Assembly: GCA_945869165.1 (NCBI GenBank)
Contig: CAMBNY010000024.1
Location: forward strand, 1 to 39,644
DNA length: 39,644 nt
Direction: 5' to 3'
DNA from: Comamonas sp. lk
GTDB taxonomy: Bacteria; Pseudomonadota; Gammaproteobacteria; Burkholderiales; Burkholderiaceae_C
Shown in pieces: positions 26,390 to 33,751 of the stretch. The notes beneath the pieces are model-generated. The model worked only from the letters and a program-made list of their open reading frames with translations. It was not told the origin of the DNA and searched no databases. The translations under genes were made by a program, and so were the position numbers. Position 1 is the first letter of the stretch. The number at the start of each line of letters is the position of its first letter.

Positions 26390-27427
26390 ATGGCAATCAA
26401 TTCCCTACTAGGCACGGAACTACCAATTATTCAGGCTCCAATGGCCGGTGTGCAGGGTAGCGCTCTCGCAATTGCTGTCTCTGATGCAGGCGGACTCGGC
26501 TCCTTGCCGTGTGCAATGCTTGGAATTGATGCCATCAGAAGGGATTTCGAGAGCATTCTCAGTCGAACCTCAAAACCATTCAACGTCAACTTCTTTTGCC
26601 ACAATCCACCCACGCCAAATTTGGAAAAGGAAAGAGCTTGGCAGTCACTTTTTTCCTCGTATTACACGGAATTTGAAATCGACTTGGAGACCATTCCTAC
26701 TGGAGTGGCGCGTTTGCCTTTCAATCGCGAAATGGCTGATTTGGTTTGCGAATTTAGACCCAAGGTAGTTAGTTTTCACTTTGGCTTACCGTCACCCGAA
26801 CTATTGGCAATGGTCAAAGGTTGCGGAGCAAAAGTTGTGTCCTCCGCGACTACTGTCGAGGAAGCCATCTGGCTCCAAGACCACGGTGTGGACGCTGTCA
26901 TCGCACAAGGACTCGAAGCCGGCGGTCATCGGGGCATGTTTTTGACCACTGATATCAATTCACAGTTAGGCACTTTCGCGCTACTTCCACAAGTCGTTGC
27001 AGCAGTAAGGGTGCCGGTCATTGCTGCGGGCGGCATTGCCACTGCTCGCGGTGTCAAGGCGGCATTGGACCTTGGAGCATCGGCCGTACAAATCGGTACC
27101 GCTTTCATGCTCTGCCCCGAGGCGACGACGAGCACGGTGCATCGTGCTGCCCTGAAATCTGACGAAGCGCGGCTCACCGCGCTGACAAATGTTTTTACGG
27201 GGCGGCCTGCCCGTGGAATTGTCAATCGTATGGTGCGCGAGTTAGGCCCTATGTGCTCTATGGCTCCAGAGTTTCCAAAGGCAACCGCTGCATCATTTCA
27301 GTTACGACAAAAATCGGAAGGGTTGGGTAAGGGGGATTTTTCACCTCTATGGGCCGGTCAGAATACATCAGGGTGCAAGGAAGTTTCTGCGGCGCAGTTG
27401 ACACAAGAGTTGGCGAGTTTGATTTAA
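26390..27427 (+). CDS. Nitronate monooxygenase family protein
   Basis: A 345-residue FMN-dependent TIM-barrel enzyme of the nitronate monooxygenase/2-nitropropane dioxygenase family, which oxidises alkyl nitronates. Blocks are LLGTELPIIQAPMAGVQGSALAIAVSDAGGLGSLPC, FNVNFFCH, VVSFHFGLP, GCGAKVVSSATTVEEAIWLQDHGVDAVIAQGLEAGGHRG with the catalytic His, and VIAAGGIATARGVKAALDLGASAVQIGTAFMLCPEA. The ATG at 26390 matches the family start; the 45-codon upstream extension does not look conserved. Codon use is less GC-rich than in the genes to the left, so it may begin an acquired segment. Confidence 0.88.
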   Translation: MAINSLLGTELPIIQAPMAGVQGSALAIAVSDAGGLGSLPCAMLGIDAIRRDFESILSRTSKPFNVNFFCHNPPTPNLEKERAWQSLFSSYYTEFEIDLETIPTGVARLPFNREMADLVCEFRPKVVSFHFGLPSPELLAMVKGCGAKVVSSATTVEEAIWLQDHGVDAVIAQGLEAGGHRGMFLTTDINSQLGTFALLPQVVAAVRVPVIAAGGIATARGVKAALDLGASAVQIGTAFMLCPEATTSTVHRAALKSDEARLTALTNVFTGRPARGIVNRMVRELGPMCSMAPEFPKATAASFQLRQKSEGLGKGDFSPLWAGQNTSGCKEVSAAQLTQELASLI

Positions 27428-27692
27428 GGGGAATCAACAGAATTACTCTGGTCCCCACTCGCATCTGTAGCCCGATTACCGCGACAGCTGTTGCTTGTTA
27501 CTAAATTAGGAAATATCGGCTTTTTTATGCTGCAGGCGCCGCCGCGATGAAATCAGCTTTGGAGCGCCGGAATTGTCAGCTTCCAGCCCAACGCGGAAAT
27601 TGAAATGGCCAGACTGGATGGCCAAAAGCTGACACTCGCTAGGACGCTTAAGCTTAGGCCGGTCATCAAATCGATGAACGAAAAATTAACTT
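27428..27692. other. Intergenic gap with nested inverted repeats
   Basis: No gene is seen. GTCAGCTT (27575-27582) and AAGCTGAC (27626-27633) form an 8-base inverted repeat enclosing a small hairpin GGCCA-gactgga-TGGCC (27607-27623). This could be the remnant of a mobile element end or a transcription end. The open frame 27605-27967 crosses into the aldolase gene antisense and looks like a shadow. Confidence 0.35.
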
Positions 27693-28529
27693 TCAAGATG
27701 TCTGCTCATAGAGACTCCAGGCATCGTCTGCACTGGCTCCATCATGAATCATGGCCATTAACGCGCGGACAACCGCACCTGGATTTTTATGCTGATATAC
27801 GTTGCGCCCGTAGACCATACCAACAGCGCCTTGATTTAATAGCTCGCGAGAACGCGCAAAGACTTGCTTCAAGTCTTCACGTCCGCCGCCTCGCACGAGA
27901 ACTGGGCAACGTGCAGCTTCAACAACTCGATGAAACATACTTGTATCGTCAGTTGGGTCTGCCTTAATAATGTCTGCACCCATTTCCCGAGCTAATCTGA
28001 CGAGCGTGACGATTTTTTCGGTATCGCCATCGACCATGTAACCGCCTTTTTCACTATGCGGGCGCATGACCAAGGGCTCAATCATTAAAGGCATGCCGTA
28101 CTTGTCGCAGTCGGCGCGGACGATGGAGATGTTCTCTACGCATTGGCGGAACAAATCGGGTTCATTTGGCAGCATGAAGAGGTTGACCACAACGCACGAT
28201 GCATCCATTTGCACAGCCGGCAGCACAGGGTCGTTCTTGTTCTGCAGCAGCGCCCACATGACGCGATGGACTGTGGCGTTGTAGGGGTTGCCCATGTCCA
28301 CGCGCATCACTAGCGCGGGCTTGCTTCGGCCCGGGCGGCGTTGCAGAAGATCGGCCTGGCCGAAGTTCATCTGGATGGCATCGGGTTGGGCTTGCACCAA
28401 AGTATTCACCACGCCCGGCATGTCTTCCAGGCCGTCCAGAAACGAAGGCTCGTTGCAGACACCGTGATCAATTGCGATATCCAGACAGCCGCCGTTTTGG
28501 AATAGCCGTTGTAGGCGAATCTCTTTCAT
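27693..28529 (-). CDS. Class I aldolase, DeoC/FbaB/LsrF-like
   Basis: A 278-residue TIM-barrel aldolase of the DeoC/LacD/FbaB superfamily. Schiff-base Lys189 lies in MGADIIKADPT. LDIAIDHGVCNEPSF, IQMNFGQADLL, VVVNLFMLPNEPDLFRQCVENISIVRADCDKYGMPLMIEP and CPVLVRGGGREDLKQVF are typical of the bacterial class I fructose-bisphosphate aldolase/LsrF branch. The start at 28529 has the Shine-Dalgarno AAGGAAAA. It follows the AKR gene by 10 bases in one reverse operon under the TGTNATNACA operator at 29562. In this locus it most likely cleaves a ketose phosphate into DHAP and an aldehyde; the actual substrate is unknown. Confidence 0.87.
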   Translation of the reverse strand: MKEIRLQRLFQNGGCLDIAIDHGVCNEPSFLDGLEDMPGVVNTLVQAQPDAIQMNFGQADLLQRRPGRSKPALVMRVDMGNPYNATVHRVMWALLQNKNDPVLPAVQMDASCVVVNLFMLPNEPDLFRQCVENISIVRADCDKYGMPLMIEPLVMRPHSEKGGYMVDGDTEKIVTLVRLAREMGADIIKADPTDDTSMFHRVVEAARCPVLVRGGGREDLKQVFARSRELLNQGAVGMVYGRNVYQHKNPGAVVRALMAMIHDGASADDAWSLYEQTS

Positions 28530-28539
28530 GGGTTTTCCT

Positions 28540-29514
28540 TTAAACAATCGTCTGCAAATGGGTTTGGGCCGCAGCCGCAACGGCTTGCAGCTCGGCAGGT
28601 GAGAGATCTATGGCACCGGCACCCGCGTTGTCTTGCGCCTGCGCGGGAGTGCGAGCACCACACAATGCCACGCCTACGTTGGACAAGCACCAGGCAATCA
28701 TCAGCTGGCCGTAACTGCAGTCGTGGAACGCACGGATAGCCTCCACGGCGGCGAAGAAGTTCACCAGCTGTGCCCGGTTCTCCGCGCTGAAGCGCGGGTT
28801 GTCCTTGCGCTGGTCATCGCCCCCAAAAACACGCGCGGGATCAATGGGGCCAGCCAACAAACCCAGGGCCAGGGACGAATAGCCATGCACCGCCACCTGG
28901 TTGGCGCGGCACAGTGGGACTAGGTCTTTTTCGATGCTGCGGTCCAGCAGACTGTAGCGTTCCTGAATAGCATCCACCGGGCCATAACGCAAGTATTCGG
29001 CCAAAATGGTCTCATCGGCATTGCTGATGCCAATGGCGCGAATTTTCCCCTGTTGTTTCAGCGCTAGCAGCGCATCCATGGTTTCGGCAATGGGTGTGGT
29101 GGCGTCTTGCCAGTGGGTGAAATAAAGGTCGATGTAGTCGGTCTTCAAGCGCGCCAGGCTTTGCTCCACCTCGTAGGCAATAGAGTCCTTGCCCAGGTAG
29201 CGGTACACGTCTTGACCCTCTTCGTTAAAGAAAAGAGTGCCACGCTGGGTGTGCCAAACCAGTCCACATTTGGTCGCCAGCACCACCTGGTCGCGCCGAC
29301 CCTGGATGGCAGTGCCCACAAGTGTTTCGGCATGGCCCAGACCATAAGCCGGCGCGGTGTCGATGAGGTTGACGCCCGCGTCCAGCGCGGCGTGGATGGA
29401 ACGAATGGCGTCGTCGTCGTCGTTACCCCCCCACATCCATCCGCCCATGGCCCAGGTGCCCAGGCCCACTCTGGAACACATGATTCCGGAAGACCCTAAT
29501 ACACTGCTCTTCAT
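28540..29514 (-). CDS. Aldo/keto reductase
   Basis: A 324-residue NADPH-type aldo-keto reductase barrel. The catalytic tetrad is visible: Asp in GVNLIDTAPAYGLG with the Tyr four residues on, Lys in VVLATKCGL, His in DLYFTHWQD. GTWAMGGWMWGG near the N terminus and AIGISNADETI, VQERYS-like AIQERYSLLDR and WCLSNVGVALCGARTPAQAQDNAGA are family blocks. The start at 29514 has AAGGAG at an 8-base spacing. It leads the AKR-aldolase operon and shares a divergent control region with the kinase. It could reduce the aldehyde released by the aldolase or interconvert the starting sugar and polyol; this is inference. Confidence 0.92.
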   Translation of the reverse strand: MKSSVLGSSGIMCSRVGLGTWAMGGWMWGGNDDDDAIRSIHAALDAGVNLIDTAPAYGLGHAETLVGTAIQGRRDQVVLATKCGLVWHTQRGTLFFNEEGQDVYRYLGKDSIAYEVEQSLARLKTDYIDLYFTHWQDATTPIAETMDALLALKQQGKIRAIGISNADETILAEYLRYGPVDAIQERYSLLDRSIEKDLVPLCRANQVAVHGYSSLALGLLAGPIDPARVFGGDDQRKDNPRFSAENRAQLVNFFAAVEAIRAFHDCSYGQLMIAWCLSNVGVALCGARTPAQAQDNAGAGAIDLSPAELQAVAAAAQTHLQTIV

Positions 29515-29561
29515 TTGTCCGCTCCTTCGCATTCGACGAATAGATGCATCATTAGCATTCT

Positions 29562-29594
29562 TGTTATTACATGCTAAGAAGTTTAAAGTGGAAA
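29562..29594 (-). promoter_or_regulatory. Promoter and operator O1 of the AKR-aldolase operon
   Basis: The palindrome TGTTATTACA (29562-29571) matches the locus consensus TGTNATNACA. On the reverse strand it includes TGTAAT (29566-29571) as a -10, preceded at 17 bases by TTTCCA (29589-29594). A repressor bound here would block the -10. The assignment rests on four matching sites in the locus. Confidence 0.6.
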
Positions 29595-29625
29595 AATGCC
29601 GTATTTATAGGAGTTTACCCTAGTA

Positions 29626-29658
29626 TTGGCAAAATTCAGCGGGTATGATGTAATGACA
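29626..29658 (+). promoter_or_regulatory. Promoter and operator O2 of the kinase operon
   Basis: TTGGCA (29626-29631), a 17-base spacer and TGTAAT (29649-29654) form a good sigma-70 promoter; the operator TGTAATGACA (29649-29658) covers the -10. The longer match ATGATGTNATNACATGTNA is shared with the reverse complement of the site at 35482. Transcription would begin near 29661, ruling out the ATG at 29658 as the start. Confidence 0.65.
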
Positions 29659-29687
29659 TGTCAGAACAAAGCAAAGGGTGTTGTTGC

Positions 29688-31184
29688 ATGGCGAGTCATA
29701 TTTACATTGGTCTGGACCTTGGCTCCACCAGTTTAAAAATTGCGGCATTTGATGGGGAGGCGGGCACTGTGCTGGCACAGGCTGGTTCCGCCATTCCTTG
29801 GCAGCGGGCGTCCACTGGCGCCTGCCAAGTGCCCGGCAGCGAGCTACGCCCGCTCATCATAGGTTTGTTGAAACAAGTAGCCCAGCGGTTAGGCGCACGC
29901 GCCGCCGATGTGGCTGCGATGGCCAGTGTGGGCCATGGCGGTGGGCTGTATGTATTGGATGCACAAGGGGCACTGCAAGATGACTTTGCGGTGTCCTCCA
30001 CGGACCAGCGCGCAACCCCCATCGCCAATGCCCTGGCGCGTCTGAAAGCACGCCAACTCTTCAGCACGGTGGGCACGGGTCCCTGGTCTGGGCAGCCTTC
30101 CATGATTGCGGCCGACATTGCCCGGCTGAATCCAGGTGCTTTTCAGGAAGCGAGCAGCCTGTTCTTTGCCAAGGACTACGTGGCGATGGTGTTGTGCGGC
30201 GAACGCGCTACCGACTACAGCGACGCCAGCACCGCTGGCTTGCTCGACAGCACCACAAGACTTCCATCAGAGTTAGCCTTTTCGGTAGCCAACGTACCCA
30301 CTTGGCGCCCGACCCTACTGACCCGCCTGCAAGATAGTGGCAGCCCACTGGGGCAACTGCGTACCGAAGTGGCTGCCCAAACAGGGCTTCCCGCGTCCAT
30401 TCCCATTGCCATGGGGGCCATTGATTTGTACGGCGCCATGGCCGGTGTGGGCGCCACGCAGGTTGGTGATGTAGCCGCGGTGTTGGGCACTTGGTGTGTC
30501 AACGCGGCCATCGCTGCAGACGATGGCGGCATAACCAATGTTTTGAATGCCGTCTCGGCGGGTATCAGCAATGTCGTTCTGCTGAACTCCAAAAAATCGG
30601 TCATGTACATGAACAACAGTGCTGCGGGCATGGCCAACACCACCTGGCTTGCCAATACGCTGCAACATAGCACGGCGGACTTTTTAAATGTCGCGTTCTC
30701 CTCTAAGCCCGGCGCACATGGACTGCGGTACCTCCCGTTCATCAATGGTGGTGGCTATACCAGCGCGGGTTTCTTGGGTTTGCGGGCGTTCCACACCCCT
30801 GCGGATATGGCTCGCGCTGCAGTTGAGGGTGTGCTGGCATTGCATGCCAGAAACCTAAATGCGTTGGCCAGAAGTGGCGTGCCACGCAGCCGCCTGTTTG
30901 TGCTGGGCGGGGGCGCCGGCGACGAGCGACTTAGCGCCCTGCTGGCCACCATGCTGGATAGTACGGTCTACACGCCAGGGGCCGACGAGAGCGGCGCGCG
31001 CGGTGCTGCCATGTTCGCTGCGTCGGCCGTAGGCCATGCGTCTGCACCGTTGCAAGCACGGCTCAAACAAGTGGAGCCCATGGCGGAGCTGAGTAGCTTT
31101 TATGGCGAATACCTGGGCAACTTTGAAGGCCTACTGGCCGACATGGCGCCTGTCTTTGCACGGTTGAACTCGCCCCTGCCATGA
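29688..31184 (+). CDS. FGGY-family carbohydrate/polyol kinase
   Basis: A 498-residue ASKHA sugar kinase. The N-terminal phosphate motif is YIGLDLGSTSLKIAAFD; GHGGGLYVLDAQG, STDQRATPIANALARLK, SLFFAKDYVAMVLCG, DYSDASTAGLLD, PIAMGAIDLYGAMAGVGATQVGDVAAVLGTWCVN and LFVLGGGAGDERLSALLATMLDSTVYTPGADESGARGAAMFA follow. It most resembles the L-xylulose/erythritol-kinase type rather than xylulokinase or glycerol kinase (judgement by eye). The start at 29688 has AAAGGG at 9 bases and fits the promoter at 29626. It heads an operon with the dehydrogenase (ATGA overlap) and the regulator. Substrate unknown. Confidence 0.88.
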   Translation: MASHIYIGLDLGSTSLKIAAFDGEAGTVLAQAGSAIPWQRASTGACQVPGSELRPLIIGLLKQVAQRLGARAADVAAMASVGHGGGLYVLDAQGALQDDFAVSSTDQRATPIANALARLKARQLFSTVGTGPWSGQPSMIAADIARLNPGAFQEASSLFFAKDYVAMVLCGERATDYSDASTAGLLDSTTRLPSELAFSVANVPTWRPTLLTRLQDSGSPLGQLRTEVAAQTGLPASIPIAMGAIDLYGAMAGVGATQVGDVAAVLGTWCVNAAIAADDGGITNVLNAVSAGISNVVLLNSKKSVMYMNNSAAGMANTTWLANTLQHSTADFLNVAFSSKPGAHGLRYLPFINGGGYTSAGFLGLRAFHTPADMARAAVEGVLALHARNLNALARSGVPRSRLFVLGGGAGDERLSALLATMLDSTVYTPGADESGARGAAMFAASAVGHASAPLQARLKQVEPMAELSSFYGEYLGNFEGLLADMAPVFARLNSPLP

Positions 31185-32761
31185 GCGCACGCCCCATGCA
31201 CGAACCTGCCCCCTGCGCACACGTACGCCCCGCCAGCATTCAGGGACAACATTTCCAAGTAGTCATTGTGGGCGCCGGCATCAATGGCATTGGTGTCTTT
31301 CGGGACCTATGCCTGCAGGGTGTGCAGTGCCTGCTGATTGACAAGGGTGATGTGGGCAGCGGTGCGAGCAGTGCGCCCTCCCGCATGATCCATGGTGGCC
31401 TGCGTTACCTGGAGAATGCCGAGTTCTCCCTAGTCAAAGAAGCCGCCCAGGAGCGCAACAACCTGCTGCTGACGGCCCCGCATTTGGTGCAGCCTCTTCA
31501 TACGGTGATCCCGCTGTCCTCGCGACTCGGTGGGCTGTTTGCCAGTGTTCTGCGCTTCTTCGGCGCCAACCCTCCAGCCCGGTCGCGCGGCGTGTTGGCC
31601 GTGGCCTTGGGGCTGACGCTGTACGATCTGATGGGGAAGAAAGACCGCTCGCTGCCAAGCCACTCTGTTCGAGCGACCAGTCCCGAAGACCGCGCGCTCC
31701 TCTCAGACGACATTCGCTGGACGGCGCATTTTTACGATGCATGGATCAACCACCCCGAGCGGTTAATGCATGAGCTGATCGCCGATGGCCACCGTGCGCA
31801 CAACCCGTCGCTTGTCAGCAACCATTGCGAACTCTTGGCATTCCATGAGAACCGTCTGACCTTGCGTGATACGGTGCTGAACACCGAGGTTGGCATTACG
31901 ACCGATCTCGTGGTGAATGCAACAGGCGCATGGCTGGAGCAACTAAGCGGCCTCTTTGGCGTGCCCAAGGGCCGCATGGTGGGAACCAAAGGTTCGCATC
32001 TGGTCATGGACCATCCCGCACTGCTGGCCGCGCTCAAGGGGCGCATGGTGTACTTTGAGGCGAAGGATGGCCGCGTCTGCATCGTCTACCCCTTCATGGG
32101 CCGTGTGCTGGCCGGGTCTACCGATATTCCTGTGTTGAACCCGGATGAGGTGGAGACAGACTCTTGCGAGATTGAGTACCTGCTGAAAGTGCTGCACGAG
32201 GTCTTCCCGCGACTGAGCTTTTCCAAAGACCAGATTGTTTACACCTTCGTTGGGGTGCGGCCACTCGCCACCATCCAGTCCAGGAATGTTGTCTCAGGCA
32301 AACCCGACAAAATTTCCCGCGACCACTATGTCATCGTTGACGGGCCTGAGGGCCCCAGAACCCTACCGGTGGTAAACCTCGTGGGCGGCAAGTGGACCAC
32401 CTTTCGCGCGCTGGCCGAGGAAACCACGGATGCCGTGCTCAAGCTGCTCCAAAAGCCGCGTGCCGTGTCAACGGCCGGGTTGCCCATCCCCAGCACTGAC
32501 CTGGGCTTCGATGGTGCAGACATACAATCATTGCGTCGCTTGTGTCGCCTGACCGGGGTGGTTCGTTTGTCCGACCTGGTTTTGCACCGCAGTCTGGCGG
32601 CCTTTCTGGGTCATTTGGACCATGCCACCCTGGAAGTCATGGCCCAAGCGGCGAGCGAGGAGTTGGGCTGGAGTATCGAACGACGGCACCTGGAGGTGTC
32701 CCGGTGCCGGTCCATTCTTGTCAACAAACACAATATGCAGCAGCTAGGGCAAGCCAATTAG
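31181..32761 (+). CDS. FAD-dependent polyol-phosphate (glycerol-3-phosphate-like) dehydrogenase
   Basis: A 526-residue flavoprotein of the GlpD family. After a ~27-residue extension comes the FAD motif VVIVGAGINGIGVFRDLCLQG, then DVGSGASSAPSRMIHGGLRYLE, LVVNATGAWLEQL, KGSHLVMDHPALL, CIVYPFMGRVLAGSTDIPVLNPDEVETDSCEIEYLL, FVGVRPLA and NLVGGKWTTFRALAEET. A DAO_C-like helical tail is present. Because it is fused by ATGA overlap to a sugar/polyol kinase, it more likely oxidises a polyol phosphate to a ketose phosphate, as EryB does for erythritol phosphate, than acts as housekeeping GlpD. Electrons would go to the quinone pool. Confidence 0.87.
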   Translation: MSARPMHEPAPCAHVRPASIQGQHFQVVIVGAGINGIGVFRDLCLQGVQCLLIDKGDVGSGASSAPSRMIHGGLRYLENAEFSLVKEAAQERNNLLLTAPHLVQPLHTVIPLSSRLGGLFASVLRFFGANPPARSRGVLAVALGLTLYDLMGKKDRSLPSHSVRATSPEDRALLSDDIRWTAHFYDAWINHPERLMHELIADGHRAHNPSLVSNHCELLAFHENRLTLRDTVLNTEVGITTDLVVNATGAWLEQLSGLFGVPKGRMVGTKGSHLVMDHPALLAALKGRMVYFEAKDGRVCIVYPFMGRVLAGSTDIPVLNPDEVETDSCEIEYLLKVLHEVFPRLSFSKDQIVYTFVGVRPLATIQSRNVVSGKPDKISRDHYVIVDGPEGPRTLPVVNLVGGKWTTFRALAEETTDAVLKLLQKPRAVSTAGLPIPSTDLGFDGADIQSLRRLCRLTGVVRLSDLVLHRSLAAFLGHLDHATLEVMAQAASEELGWSIERRHLEVSRCRSILVNKHNMQQLGQAN

Positions 32762-32772
32762 AAAGACTGTGT

Positions 32773-33522
32773 GTGACCTCTCGACCATTGCATTTGCTTC
32801 AGCGCGAGATCGGAAGCCCTTTGTGGATCCAGCTCAGGGACATTCTGAGGCAGCAAATCGTCAGTGGGGAGTTGGGAGTCAACGCAAAGCTGCCTTCTGA
32901 GGCAGAGCTTGGCGAGATGTATGGCATCTCGCGCATCGTGGTGCGCGAAACGCTGTCAGACCTGGTGCGCAGCGGCCTGATCTACAAAATCAAGGGCAAG
33001 GGCGCCTTCATCTCCACCCCCAAGCGTGACGAAGACTTCATCTCTATGGTGCTGGGCTTTTCGGACGAGATGGCGCTCAAAGGTCGGGTTGTCAAAACTC
33101 AGATCCTGCACCAGAGCCAACGCGCGCCGGACGAAAAAGAAGCCGTTGCACTAGGCCTGCAAAACAACAGCGAAGTTACATCGCTGCGGCGACTGCGCAG
33201 TGTGGACGGCAATATCCGGCTGCTAGTCAGTACCGCCATCCCCACCGATGTGGCGCCAGAACTGCACAAAATCCGGCTGGAGGACAAGTCTCTGTACGAA
33301 GTGCTGCGGCGCCAGTACGGGCTGCATGTGGCCAGGGCGGAGCGCTGGATAGACGCCGCGCTACCCGACGCCGAAACCATGGAGCTCTTGCAGCTGGAGG
33401 TGCCAGAGCCTTTGCTGCGCATTGAGTCCGTGGCCTTTACCAAAGACGGGCGCGCCGTGGAGCACTACGTGGCGCTGCACCGCTGCCAGAACACGCGGTT
33501 GCACGTGCGAACCCAGGCCTAA
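32773..33522 (+). CDS. GntR-family regulator, HutC/UTRA subfamily
   Basis: A 249-residue repressor-type regulator. The winged helix is at about 12-75: SPLWIQLRDILRQQIVSGELGVNAKLPSEAELGEMYGISRIVVRETLSDLVRSGLIYKIKGKGAFI. A UTRA ligand domain at about 95-240 follows (ALGLQNNSEVTSLRRLRSVDGNIRLLVSTAIPTDVAPEL, RAERWIDAALPDAETMELLQLEVPEPLLRIESVAFTKDGRAVEHYVALHR). The start is GTG 32773, 11 bases after the dehydrogenase stop; upstream frame is the antisense of nothing known and lies inside the dehydrogenase. HutC-type regulators bind GT-N-TA-N-AC-like palindromes, matching the TGTNATNACA sites of this locus. The ligand is likely the substrate or a phosphorylated intermediate. Confidence 0.88.
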   Translation: MTSRPLHLLQREIGSPLWIQLRDILRQQIVSGELGVNAKLPSEAELGEMYGISRIVVRETLSDLVRSGLIYKIKGKGAFISTPKRDEDFISMVLGFSDEMALKGRVVKTQILHQSQRAPDEKEAVALGLQNNSEVTSLRRLRSVDGNIRLLVSTAIPTDVAPELHKIRLEDKSLYEVLRRQYGLHVARAERWIDAALPDAETMELLQLEVPEPLLRIESVAFTKDGRAVEHYVALHRCQNTRLHVRTQA

Positions 33523-33734
33523 AGATCCGCCCCCTTGGGAGGCTGCGCCCTGCGGTCTAGTACCAGCCGTCCCTCTAGCCCCCAAGCCTCATCCGCCACT
33601 TCCTGGATCAGTATGTGGGTTCGCTCGGGCTTGGCACCGGTAACCCGGGCCAAGATGTGAGTGATCTCGGCCACCAGCGTGCGCTTCTGGTCAAGACTCA
33701 GTCCTGCGATGAGGTGCAGGTTAACGATGGGCAT
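33519..33734 (-). CDS. 4-oxalocrotonate tautomerase family protein
   Basis: A 71-residue tautomerase. After Met removal the catalytic Pro1 opens MPIVNLHLIAGLSLDQKRTLVAEITHILARVTGAKPERTHILIQEVADEAWG, the usual 4-OT fold; Arg residues at the expected middle and C-terminal spots are not obvious from sequence. AAGGA lies at 8 bases. It follows GMC by 17 bases and converges with the regulator, the stop codons overlapping by 2 bases. It might enolise a keto or aldehydo product of the GMC enzyme; inference. Confidence 0.82.
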   Translation of the reverse strand: MPIVNLHLIAGLSLDQKRTLVAEITHILARVTGAKPERTHILIQEVADEAWGLEGRLVLDRRAQPPKGADL

Positions 33735-33751
33735 AGGGTTGTCCTTGAAAG

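Noticed and set aside
27605..27967. 120-residue forward frame at the aldolase 3' end
   Set aside because: It is mostly antisense to the aldolase gene and shows no recognisable domain.
29658..29687. ATG 29658 as the kinase start
   Set aside because: It overlaps operator O2 and lies before the predicted transcription start; ATG 29688 has a ribosome-binding site.
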